A DNA stretch of 12,262 nt from an uncultured Atopobiaceae bacterium (lineage in GTDB: Bacteria; Actinomycetota; Coriobacteriia; Coriobacteriales; Atopobiaceae). Each line of letters opens with the position of its first letter. Position 1 is the stretch's first letter. The notes under the pieces are model-generated. The model saw nothing but the letters and a program-made list of their open reading frames with translations. It was not told the DNA's origin and did not search any database. A program made the position numbers and the translations under genes. Of this stretch, positions 1-6,536 are shown in pieces. Location of the stretch: positions 1 to 12,262 of the forward strand of contig CALUJT010000038.1 of the NCBI GenBank assembly GCA_944321005.1. Direction: 5' to 3'.

Positions 1-873
1 GTGGGAGAACACGAGCGCGTCCTTGCCCGTGAGCGCGCGGAACTTGTTGGGGTCGGTCACGAAGGGCAGGCCCGTGAGCTCGGCCACCTCGGCGGCCACG
101 GCCTCGTCAAAGCCCTCGGGCGCGTTGAGGCCGGTGCCCACCGCGGTGCCGCCCAGCGCCAGGCGATAGAGCCCCGGCATCGCGGCCACGAGCTCCTCGC
201 GTGACCCCTCGAGAAGCCCGCGCCAGCCGGAGATCTCCTGGGAGAACGAGATGGGCACGGCGTCCTGGAGGTGCGTGCGGCCGCTCTTGACCACGCCCGC
301 GTTCTCCTCCTCCAGGCGCCTCAGGGTGGCCACGAGCTGGTCGATCGCGGGCAGCAGACGCTCGATCACGGCAACCGCCGCCGCCACGTGCATGGCCGTG
401 GGGAAGGTGTCGTTGGACGACTGGCTCATGTTCACCGAGTCGTTGGGGTGGAGCGGCCTCTCGAGCGAGACCCCGCGCTCCGCCGCGATCTGGTTGCCGC
501 GGTTCGCCAGGACCTCGTTCATGTTCATGTTGGACTGCGTGCCGGAGCCCGTCTGCCACACCACGAGCGGGAAGTCGTCCTTGTGCCGGCCGGAAAGGAC
601 CTCGTCCGCGGCGGCGCAGATGAGGTCACAGGCCTCGGGCGCCAGGCGCCCCAGGCGCCAGTTGGCGCGAGCGGCCGCCTTCTTCACTATGGCAAAGGCG
701 CGCACGACCTCCGCGGGCATGCGCTCGCCGCCTATGGGGAAGTTCTCGTGGCTGCGCTCGGTCTGCGCGCCCCACAGGGCGTCCGCGGGCACGCGCATCT
801 CGCCCATCGAGTCGCGCTCCACGCGCCAGGCGCCCGTCGTTGCGGCCTCGGCCCCCAGGTTCTTCTCGCCCAC
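1..873 (-). CDS. fumC: Class II fumarate hydratase, C-terminus cut by window edge
   Basis: Class II fumarase interconverts fumarate and L-malate in the cytoplasm; in an anaerobe of this type it probably serves fumarate formation for reductive metabolism (inference). The visible 291 residues start at a GTG and cover about 60 percent of the usual 460-470. Motifs seen in order: GSGTQSNMNMNE near 109-120, the HPNDSVNMSQSSND stretch near 142-155, GRTHLQD near 198-204, and GGTAVGTGLN near 241-250. The His of GRTHLQD and the GGTAVGTGLN form favour fumarase over aspartate ammonia-lyase, which normally has GRTQLQD. The catalytic serine loop (GSSIMPGKVNP in the family) would lie beyond base 1. The start follows the upstream CHAD gene by 3 nt, and its GGAGGAG ribosome binding site lies inside the end of that gene, so the two are probably co-transcribed and translationally coupled. 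Confidence 0.93.
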   Translation of the reverse strand, partial: MGEKNLGAEAATTGAWRVERDSMGEMRVPADALWGAQTERSHENFPIGGERMPAEVVRAFAIVKKAAARANWRLGRLAPEACDLICAAADEVLSGRHKDDFPLVVWQTGSGTQSNMNMNEVLANRGNQIAAERGVSLERPLHPNDSVNMSQSSNDTFPTAMHVAAAVAVIERLLPAIDQLVATLRRLEEENAGVVKSGRTHLQDAVPISFSQEISGWRGLLEGSREELVAAMPGLYRLALGGTAVGTGLNAPEGFDEAVAAEVAELTGLPFVTDPNKFRALTGKDALVFSH

Positions 874-876
874 GCG

Positions 877-2211
877 CTACTCCTCCTCCGGCTCGCCGGC
901 CTCGCGGTCCTCGACCTCGCGGCGCCTGAGGCCCGAGGTGATGGCCGAGACCACCTCGGCCTGGTCGCGCGCAACCACGCCCAGGTCGGCCCGGACGCCG
1001 CGGAAGCGGGGGCTCTTGGAGCACTCGTCCGCCAGCTGCTTGTTGCTGCGCGCATCCGAGAGGGCGCCGAGCTCGCGCTGGATCTCGTCCAGGTACTCGC
1101 TCATCTGGGCGCGCTCGGGGCCCAGAACCTCGCCCAGGCGCTCGGCAACGTAGTGCATCTCCTTGGTGTCGCGGCGCGCCACGTAGACCGCGTCGCCGTC
1201 GCGCAGGTCAAGGCCAAAGAGGTCCTCGTCCACCGCGCTGAACTCCTCGTCGAAGTGGGTGCGGAAGTCGTCAGCCGTGAGCCCGCGCTCGGTGACCTTG
1301 GCCTTCCAGGAGAAGTGGTGCGCGAGCTCCTTGGAGACCTTCTTGAGCTCCTTGGCGGAGCGGCGCTTGCGCATGAGCGTGATCAGCGAGGCGCACTCGA
1401 GCGAGCGCTCCTTGGCGCAGGACATGGGCAGGAGGCTGTTCTCCCCCAACTCGCCGCTCTCCACGAGGCCGGCCACGGTGTCCGAGAGGATGTCGAGCGC
1501 GCGCAGGCGGCCGGACGCCACCTGCAGCTCCTTGATGACGTGCTCGCAGCGGCGGTTCTGCTTCTTGGTCTGCCAGGGCGCCAGGAACTGCAGGAGCGAG
1601 CGCACGCGCCTGAGCGAGATGCGGAACTGCCGCAGCGCCTCGGCGCTCTCCGGGCTGGCGAGAAACGCCTCGGACTTCTCGGCGAGCACGCTCGTGGCGC
1701 CGGCGACCGCGTGCTCCACCACCGCGAGCTCCTCCCATGAGGTGATCTCCGGCCCCGTGACGTACCAGCGCAGGACGCCGCGGCCGGAGAAGCCGCTGGG
1801 CAGGTCAATTGCCACGGCAGTGCCCTTGCCAAAGGGAGGACACGTGCCCAGCAGGCGCGAGGCGAGGTGGTCGACGAAGGGCGCGTGCCCCACGGCCACG
1901 ACGCACGGGAGCTCGCAGGCGTCGAGCTCGGTCATGAACGCGGAGATGTCCTGCGCGTAGAGGGACTGGTGGACCTCGATGTCCTCGACGCCCGTCGCGG
2001 CAGCCACGACGTCTGCCGTCTCGAGCGCGCGGACGGCGGGACTGCTCCAGATGGCCAGCCGAGCGTCATCTCCCAGCAGGGCAAACGTGCGCGGGTACGA
2101 GACCCTGAGCGCGCGGGCGCCCGCGGTAGTGAGCCTGCGGTCCATGTCCGAGCCGGAGGCCGACGTAGCCTCCGGAGCGCCATGTCGAACGAGCACCAGC
2201 GTCTTGACCAT
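877..2211 (-). CDS. Histidine phosphatase (SixA-like) fused to CHAD domain
   Basis: A 444-residue protein with two domains. Residues 1 to about 165 are a histidine phosphatase: LVRHGAPE at 7-14 (Arg9, His10), SSPAVRALETA near 56-66 (Arg61) and VGHAP at 107-111 (His109), the usual catalytic arginines and histidines. Residues about 185-425 look like a CHAD domain, an alpha-helical fold rich in basic residues that binds polyphosphate in studied members; the signature is FRISLRRVRSLL near 196-207. The His that normally precedes this motif is absent, and the second CHAD half (near 352-395) is degenerate. The C-terminus is acidic (EVEDREAGEPEEE). The chosen ATG has GGGGGA upstream; an in-frame ATG 15 codons earlier lacks the family start. 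Fusion suggests a cytoplasmic phosphatase recruited to polyphosphate or acting on a polyphosphate-related substrate (inference). It is the first gene of a likely two-gene unit with fumC. Confidence 0.85.
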   Translation of the reverse strand: MVKTLVLVRHGAPEATSASGSDMDRRLTTAGARALRVSYPRTFALLGDDARLAIWSSPAVRALETADVVAAATGVEDIEVHQSLYAQDISAFMTELDACELPCVVAVGHAPFVDHLASRLLGTCPPFGKGTAVAIDLPSGFSGRGVLRWYVTGPEITSWEELAVVEHAVAGATSVLAEKSEAFLASPESAEALRQFRISLRRVRSLLQFLAPWQTKKQNRRCEHVIKELQVASGRLRALDILSDTVAGLVESGELGENSLLPMSCAKERSLECASLITLMRKRRSAKELKKVSKELAHHFSWKAKVTERGLTADDFRTHFDEEFSAVDEDLFGLDLRDGDAVYVARRDTKEMHYVAERLGEVLGPERAQMSEYLDEIQRELGALSDARSNKQLADECSKSPRFRGVRADLGVVARDQAEVVSAITSGLRRREVEDREAGEPEEE

Positions 2212-2251
2212 GAGTCCCCCGATCGTCGTTCTGGCCACCCACCGATTCTTG

Positions 2252-2257
2252 AGCATA
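2252..2257 (-). promoter_or_regulatory. Possible -10 element for CHAD-fumC unit
   Basis: On the minus strand TATGCT lies 41 nt upstream of the CHAD-gene ATG, in a locally AT-richer stretch. No good -35 is seen at 16-18 nt, so this is only a candidate. Confidence 0.3.
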
Positions 2258-2336
2258 GCAATTTACCGCTCGCCGAAAGCTCGGCTGCGGGGAGCGGTAG
2301 CCCAAGCTGAAAGACAACTCTGACGCGACACGAAGC

Positions 2337-2369
2337 GGGGCGGCCACCCCCAACGGAGATGGCCGCCCC
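2337..2369 (-). terminator. Hairpin downstream of htpG, probable terminator
   Basis: A perfect 10-bp inverted repeat, GGGGCGGCCA at 2337-2346 and TGGCCGCCCC at 2360-2369, with a 13-nt loop. It can be lengthened past a bulge by AAGCG (2333-2337) against CGCTT (2373-2377). It lies 26 nt after the htpG stop and before the next gene's start. No clear T-run follows on either strand, so it may be a weak intrinsic terminator or an mRNA-stabilising stem. Confidence 0.55.
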
Positions 2370-2395
2370 CATCGCTTGGTCAGTGGGCTCCCGAC

Positions 2396-4420
2396 CTACA
2401 TGAGCTCGCAGACCTGGGAGGCAAAGGCCACGGGGTCCTCGGGCAGGATGCCCTCGACGAGCAGGGCCTGGTTGTAGAGCAGGCCGGCGTAGAGCTTGAC
2501 CTTCTCCTCGTCGCCCGCCTCCTGCGCGGCGCGGAGCTTCTCGAAGACGGGGTGCTTGGCGTTGACCTCGAGCACGCGCACGGCCTTGGGGGCCTCACCG
2601 GCCTCGGGGCCGGCGGCGAGGACCTTCTCCATCTCAAGCGAGAGCGGACCCTCGGAGGTGATCACGGCCGGCGCGCCGTCGGCCGCCAGGCGCGTGGACA
2701 CCGCGACCTTCTCGACCTGGCCCGCCAGCGCGTCCTTCATGGCGCCGAACAGGCCCTCGTTGGCCTTGGTGGCCTCCTCGGCCTCCCTCTTCTCCTCGTC
2801 GCTCGCGAGGTCAAGGTCGCCGGAGGTCACGTTCTTGAGCTCGACGGTGCGGTCCTCGACCTCGGGCTCGGCGCCGTCGGCCACAGCCTGGGCGGCCGCC
2901 TCGCGCGCGGCGTCGTCCTCGTAGGTCTTGGGCAGTCTCCTGGCCGTGAAGTCGCGCATGGCCTGGAAGCAGAACTCGTCCACGTCCTGAGTGCAGAGAA
3001 GGACGTCATAGCCCTTGGCAAGCACGGCCTCGACCACGGGCATCTTGGACAGGCGCTCGCGGTCGTCGCCTGCGGCGTAGTAGATCGCCTTCTGGCCCGC
3101 GGGCATGGCGGCCACGTACTGCTGCAGCGTGACCATCTTCTGCTCGCGCGCGCTCCAGAAGAGGAGAAGCCCGGCGAGCTCGTCCTTCTTCATGCCGTAG
3201 CTGGAGTAGATGCCGTACTTGAGGCCGCGACCGAAGTTCTCGAAGAACTTCTCGTATGTCTCGCGGTCGTTGTCGCGCATGGCCTCGAGCTCGCTCGTGA
3301 TCTTCTTCTCGATACGGCGCGCCATGGCCTGGAGCTGGCGGGTCTGCTGAAGCGTCTCGCGCGAGATGTTGAGCGAGACATCAGAGGAGTCAACAACGCC
3401 GCGCACGAAGTTGTAGTAGTCCGGCAGCAGGTCGGCGCACTTCTCCATGATGAGGACGTTGGAGCTGTAGAGCTCGAGGCCCTTCTCGTAGTCGCGGCTG
3501 TAGAGGTCGAAGGGCGCCTGGCCGGGGATGAACAGGAGCGCGTCGTACTCGAGGGTGCCCTCGGCGTGGAGGCTGAAGGTGCGCGCGGGGTCGGCCCAGT
3601 CGTGGAAGGTGGACTTGTAGAACTCGGCGTACTCCTCGTCCGTGACCTCGGAGGAGCGCTTCTTCCAGATGGGAGTCATCGAGTTCACGGTCTCGAGCTC
3701 GGTGTACTCCTCCCACTCCGGCTTGTAGTCGTCGCCGGCGTCGGCGGGACGCTCCTTCTCGCGGCTCTTGGTCACGAGCATCTGCACGGGGTAGCGCACG
3801 TAGTTGCTGTAGCGGCGGATGAGCTCGCGGAGCTTGTACTCGGAGAGGAACTCGTCATAGGAGGCGTCCTCGGTGTTCTCCTTGAGCGTGAGGACGATGG
3901 TGGTGCCGCAGGTCTTGCGACAGGCGGGGTCGTCGGCGGGGACTGGCTCGATCGTGTAGCCCTCGACGCCGTCGGAGGTCCAGCGGAAGCACTCGTCGGA
4001 GCCCCAGGCGCGGCTGATGACGGAGACCTCGCGCGCGACCATGAAGGCGGAGTAGAAGCCCACGCCGAAGCGGCCGATGATGTCCACGGCGTCGCCCTGG
4101 GCCTCGGCGTTCTCCTCCTTGAAGGCCTCGGAGCCGGAGTGGGCGATGGTGCCGAGGTTCTCCTCGAGCTCCGCCTCGGTCATGCCGATGCCGTTGTCCT
4201 GGACGGTGATGGTGCGGGCGTCCTTGTCAAAGGCGACGTTGATGGCGAGGTTGGCCTGGTCCACCGCCGCGGAGCTGTCCGTGAGGCTCTTGAGGTAGAG
4301 CTTGTCGATGGCGTCCGAGGCGTTGGACACCAGCTCGCGCAGGAAGATCTCGCGGTTGGTGTAGATGGAGTTGATCATGAGGTCGAGCAGCTTCTTGCTC
4401 TCTGTCTTGAACTTGCGCAT
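2396..4420 (-). CDS. htpG: Hsp90-family chaperone HtpG
   Basis: ATP-dependent Hsp90 chaperone of the cytosol, assisting folding of clients together with the DnaK system. The 674-residue product begins MRKFKTESKKLLDLMINS. The N-terminal GHKL ATPase motifs are all present: RELVSNASDAIDK at 28-40 (Glu29 and Asn33 positions), DNGIGM at 75-80, GTIAHSGS at 90-97 and GRFGVGFYSAF at 116-126. The middle and C-terminal dimerisation regions follow. It is about 50 residues longer than E. coli HtpG (624), with an acidic, Glu/Ala-rich insertion around residues 500-550. The MEEVD tail of eukaryotic Hsp90 is absent, as expected. The ATG is preceded by AAAGGGAG about 8 nt upstream. The gene has its own promoter region (4421-4551) and a hairpin after it, so it is probably monocistronic. 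Confidence 0.96.
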   Translation of the reverse strand: MRKFKTESKKLLDLMINSIYTNREIFLRELVSNASDAIDKLYLKSLTDSSAAVDQANLAINVAFDKDARTITVQDNGIGMTEAELEENLGTIAHSGSEAFKEENAEAQGDAVDIIGRFGVGFYSAFMVAREVSVISRAWGSDECFRWTSDGVEGYTIEPVPADDPACRKTCGTTIVLTLKENTEDASYDEFLSEYKLRELIRRYSNYVRYPVQMLVTKSREKERPADAGDDYKPEWEEYTELETVNSMTPIWKKRSSEVTDEEYAEFYKSTFHDWADPARTFSLHAEGTLEYDALLFIPGQAPFDLYSRDYEKGLELYSSNVLIMEKCADLLPDYYNFVRGVVDSSDVSLNISRETLQQTRQLQAMARRIEKKITSELEAMRDNDRETYEKFFENFGRGLKYGIYSSYGMKKDELAGLLLFWSAREQKMVTLQQYVAAMPAGQKAIYYAAGDDRERLSKMPVVEAVLAKGYDVLLCTQDVDEFCFQAMRDFTARRLPKTYEDDAAREAAAQAVADGAEPEVEDRTVELKNVTSGDLDLASDEEKREAEEATKANEGLFGAMKDALAGQVEKVAVSTRLAADGAPAVITSEGPLSLEMEKVLAAGPEAGEAPKAVRVLEVNAKHPVFEKLRAAQEAGDEEKVKLYAGLLYNQALLVEGILPEDPVAFASQVCELM

Positions 4421-4452
4421 GCGACGCTCCCTTTCGTGCGGGTTGTTGAACG

Positions 4453-4469
4453 AGGGGTAGTCTACCCCT
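4453..4469. repeat. 17-bp perfect palindrome in the htpG leader
   Basis: AGGGGTAG-T-CTACCCCT, 8-bp arms around one base, starts 33 nt upstream of the htpG ATG. In the leader RNA it could fold as GGGGTA-GAC-TACCCC. It could be a repressor operator or an RNA hairpin. It does not match CIRCE (TTAGCACTC-N9-GAGTGCTAA) or HAIR (CTTGAGT-N7-ACTCAAG). On the plus strand it is followed by TTTTT, so a plus-strand terminator is also possible, but no plus-strand gene enters from the left. Confidence 0.6.
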
Positions 4470-4501
4470 TTTTAGATAATCTCAGTCGCACGCGCTTAGA
4501 T

Positions 4502-4530
4502 ATGACAGTATCCTCAGGTCCAACTGTCAA
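4502..4530 (-). promoter_or_regulatory. htpG promoter with overlapping inverted repeat
   Basis: On the minus strand, TTGACA (4530-4525), a 17-nt spacer and TGTCAT (4507-4502) make a sigma-70-type promoter that would give a leader of about 75 nt. The two hexamers are overlapped by the arms of a perfect inverted repeat, TGACAGT (4503-4509) and ACTGTCA (4523-4529), with a 13-nt spacer. A further CTGTCA lies at 4536-4541. A repressor on these arms would block both hexamers. Confidence 0.55.
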
Positions 4531-4551
4531 CCTAGCTGTCAGCCCCACCCG

Positions 4552-5418
4552 TCAGCCGACGTCGTCCAGGAGAACCTCGCCCAGGAAGTCCGCATCGTAG
4601 GGGATGGCCCCCGAGAGGCCAACGGGGCCGTCGGAGGCGACTACGAGGTAGTTGTCCTCCTCGGCGTGCTCGTCGTCCGTCGCGGGGATGACCTCCACGT
4701 TGGCAAAGACCGTGAGCGCCGTGGCGACCACGGACCGAAGGAAGCTCACATCCGCGCCTCCCTCCCGCGACACCACGTTCGCCAGGAGCACGCCCCCGGG
4801 AGCGAGCGCGCGGCGGGCGGCGCGCATGGCCTCCCTCGTGGCGAGCTCCCTCACGGGCTCCGCGCCCACGAAGGCGTCGAGGACGACGGCGTCGTAGGCG
4901 AGCGCGCAGCGCTCCAGGAAGGCACGGCCGTCCTCGCAGATGACGCGCAGGTCGCCGCCTGCCGCCCGGGCCTGCGCCACCGCCTCGTCCAGGAAGAACC
5001 AGCGGCGGGCGATGCGTATGACGGCGGGGTCTATCTCCACGACGTCGGTCCTGACGCCGGGGTGCTCGGCCGCCACCAGCTTGGGAAACGCGAAGCCGCC
5101 GCCCCCGACGACCAGCACGCGCGCGGCCGCGGGGCGCGCCTCGAAGAGGCGGTCGAACGCCCGATAGTACTCGAAGACGGGCTCCATCCGGCGTTCCCCG
5201 AGGTAGGTGGCCGACTGGTAGACTCCCCCGGTGCGCAGAACGCGCACGCGGGCCCCCGAGGCGTCGCGCGTGGCGTAGACGAGCGCGAGACCGGACGAGC
5301 AGCCCACGACGTGCGGGCGCACGGCCCAGGCCCATCCCGCGACGGCCACCGCCGCCGCGCCAAAAAGCCCGGCAGCGACCGCTCGGCTCCTCCCCGAAGG
5401 GCACCTCGTCTTGTGCAT
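4552..5418 (-). CDS. Membrane-anchored spermidine-synthase-fold protein
   Basis: A 288-residue protein of the spermidine-synthase/SAM-methyltransferase fold. A basic N-terminus (KTRCPSGRSR) is followed by a hydrophobic Ala/Val/Trp segment at about residues 12-35, which reads as one membrane anchor or uncleaved signal. Rossmann motifs follow: VLVVGGGGFAFPK at 101-113 (motif I), VVEIDPAVI at 126-134 (acidic residue after strand 2), CEDGRAF at 161-167 and YDAVVLDAFVG at 175-185. True aminopropyltransferases usually have a GGDGG loop and a DSTDP-like stretch where this has DAFVG, so polyamine synthesis is not supported. It resembles the 'fused or spermidine synthase-like' proteins common in Actinobacteria, whose substrate is unknown. 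The ATG has GGGGGTGA about 6 nt upstream. The gene is divergent from yaaA, the two starts lying 67 bp apart. Confidence 0.75.
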   Translation of the reverse strand: MHKTRCPSGRSRAVAAGLFGAAAVAVAGWAWAVRPHVVGCSSGLALVYATRDASGARVRVLRTGGVYQSATYLGERRMEPVFEYYRAFDRLFEARPAAARVLVVGGGGFAFPKLVAAEHPGVRTDVVEIDPAVIRIARRWFFLDEAVAQARAAGGDLRVICEDGRAFLERCALAYDAVVLDAFVGAEPVRELATREAMRAARRALAPGGVLLANVVSREGGADVSFLRSVVATALTVFANVEVIPATDDEHAEEDNYLVVASDGPVGLSGAIPYDADFLGEVLLDDVG

Positions 5419-5459
5419 CGCGTCTCACCCCCAACACGCCGTCAATGATACCCAGCTGC

Positions 5460-5465
5460 TACGAT
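5460..5465 (+). promoter_or_regulatory. Possible -10 element for yaaA
   Basis: TACGAT lies 20 nt before the yaaA ATG in the 67-bp divergent gap. The -35 position is poor. On the other strand the same gap holds TATCAT as a possible -10 for the spermidine-synthase-fold gene. Both are weak calls. Confidence 0.25.
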
Positions 5466-5485
5466 GTGAGGCAGAAGGAGGGCAC

Positions 5486-6238
5486 ATGCGACTTCGAATC
5501 ATAACCTCGCCCGCAAAGAAGATGCGCGTCGTGGACGCACCGCCCTGGCCGGTGCGCGGACCCGCATTCCTCCCACGCTCCCAGAGGCTCGTGGAGGAGC
5601 TGAAGGCGCTCACACGGGACGAGGCGCAGGCGCTCTGGAGGTGCAGCGACCGACTCGCGGACCTCAACTACGAGCGCGTCCGCGCCCTGGACCTCGCCCG
5701 CGGCGAGACCGCGGCGGTCATAGCCTACGAGGGCATCCAGTACACCCACATGGCGCCCGAGGTCATGAGCGAGGAGGAGCTCGTCTGGCTGGACGATCAC
5801 CTGCGCATCCTCTCCGGGCTCTACGGAATGCTGCGACCCCTGGACGCCGTGGTGCCCTACCGCCTTGAGATGCAGGCCCGCCTTGCCGCCGGCGGCGCCC
5901 GGGACCTCTACGGCTTCTGGGGAGAGACCCTCTACGAGACGCTTGCGAGAGAGTGCGACCTCATAGTCAACGTGGCGTCCGTAGAGTACGCGCGCGCCGT
6001 CACCCCGTTCGCACGCGAGGATGGTCCACAGGTTCTGACCTGCCTCTTCTGCGTTCTGCGCGACGGGCGCCCGCGACAGCCCGCGACCGAGGCAAAGGCC
6101 GCTCGCGGAACCTTCATCCGCTGGTGCGCGGAGCGCGGCATCGAGGAGCCGGACGAGCTGCGCGACTTCTGCGAGCGCGGCTACGCTCTGGACGAGAGCC
6201 AGTCCGTCGACGACACGCTCGTCTTCGTGCGGAGGTAG
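5486..6238 (+). CDS. yaaA: Peroxide stress protein YaaA (UPF0246)
   Basis: A 250-residue member of the YaaA/DUF328 family (E. coli YaaA is 258). In E. coli the protein lowers free iron during peroxide stress and protects DNA from Fenton damage, and the family fold is a DNA-binding one. Conserved motifs are present in order: ITSPAKKM at 6-13, YEGIQYTHM at 81-89, LSGLYGMLRPLDAVVPYRLE at 109-128, LYGFWGETL at 141-149, NVASVEYARAV at 162-172, and the C-terminal KAARGTFIRW / GYALDESQS / LVFVRR. The start is set by GAAGGAGGG ending 3 nt before the ATG and by the family N-terminus; an in-frame ATG 25 codons upstream encodes non-homologous sequence. It appears to stand alone, divergent from the preceding gene, and is followed by the repeat-rich gap. 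Confidence 0.93.
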   Translation: MRLRIITSPAKKMRVVDAPPWPVRGPAFLPRSQRLVEELKALTRDEAQALWRCSDRLADLNYERVRALDLARGETAAVIAYEGIQYTHMAPEVMSEEELVWLDDHLRILSGLYGMLRPLDAVVPYRLEMQARLAAGGARDLYGFWGETLYETLARECDLIVNVASVEYARAVTPFAREDGPQVLTCLFCVLRDGRPRQPATEAKAARGTFIRWCAERGIEEPDELRDFCERGYALDESQSVDDTLVFVRR

Positions 6239-6243
6239 CGGGG

Positions 6244-6475
6244 CGCTGCGAGGTTTGCCCGTTCGTGCGATGCCAGAGGGTTTCGCTGCGAGGTTTGCCC
6301 CTTCGTGCGATGCATTTATAGCCCAGCGGCCTGCACGCCCCGTCCCCTCGCCAGAGAAAGCCCAGATAATCTCTTTCGGAGGAGCTCAGAATCGGGCGCG
6401 AAGCGCGGAAAATGCATCGCACGAAGGGGCAAACCTCGCAGCGCATCTCGTCTGCATCGCACGAAGGGGCAAACC
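6244..6475. repeat. Four-copy direct/inverted repeat cluster with 34-bp perfect arms
   Basis: The 298-bp gap between yaaA and the TerB gene holds four copies of a repeat whose core is TTTGCCCCTTCGTGCGATGC. Copies 1 (6244-6273; one mismatch, CCCG for CCCC) and 2 (6284-6313) are on the plus strand. Copies 3 (6414-6443) and 4 (6454-6475, diverging after AAACC) are inverted. Within each pair the period is exactly 40 bp. Copy 2 extended to 6317 and copy 3 extended from 6410 give a perfect 34-bp inverted repeat around 92 bp. No protein is supported here; every open frame merely translates the repeat. It could be a REP/MITE-like intergenic element or a strong transcript hairpin. Confidence 0.9.
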
Positions 6476-6504
6476 GTGCGCCCCGCCCCAGCAGAACACA
6501 CGGG

Positions 6505-6536
6505 TATGATGCTAGGAAAGTCGAGGGGAGGGCAGC
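6505..6536 (+). promoter_or_regulatory. Possible -10 and ribosome binding site for the TerB gene
   Basis: TATGAT at 6505-6510 is a good -10-like hexamer but has no matching -35 (C-rich at the expected place). GAGGGGAGGG at 6523-6532 is a strong ribosome binding site ending 4 nt before TTG at 6537, and it decides the TTG as the start. The predicted leader would be about 20 nt. Confidence 0.4.

Noticed and set aside
1..873. Aspartate ammonia-lyase instead of fumarase
   Set aside because: GRTHLQD and GGTAVGTGLN match fumarase; aspartase has GRTQLQD and a different GTGLN context.
271..1740. 489-codon plus-strand frame across fumC and the CHAD gene
   Set aside because: It crosses two genes with clear family motifs on the minus strand, and its product is a Leu/Ala/His/Arg-rich shadow.
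4421..4551. CIRCE or HAIR heat-shock element upstream of htpG
   Set aside because: Neither TTAGCACTC/GAGTGCTAA nor CTTGAGT/ACTCAAG is present; the inverted repeats that are present differ.
2552..4600. 682-codon open frame antisense to htpG
   Set aside because: htpG has every Hsp90 motif on the other strand. The antisense product is a low-complexity Leu/Val/Gly/His sequence typical of the mirror frame of a high-GC gene.
6244..6475. CRISPR array
   Set aside because: There are only two copies per orientation, the gap between copies is about 10 bp, the pairs are inverted relative to each other, and no cas genes are seen.
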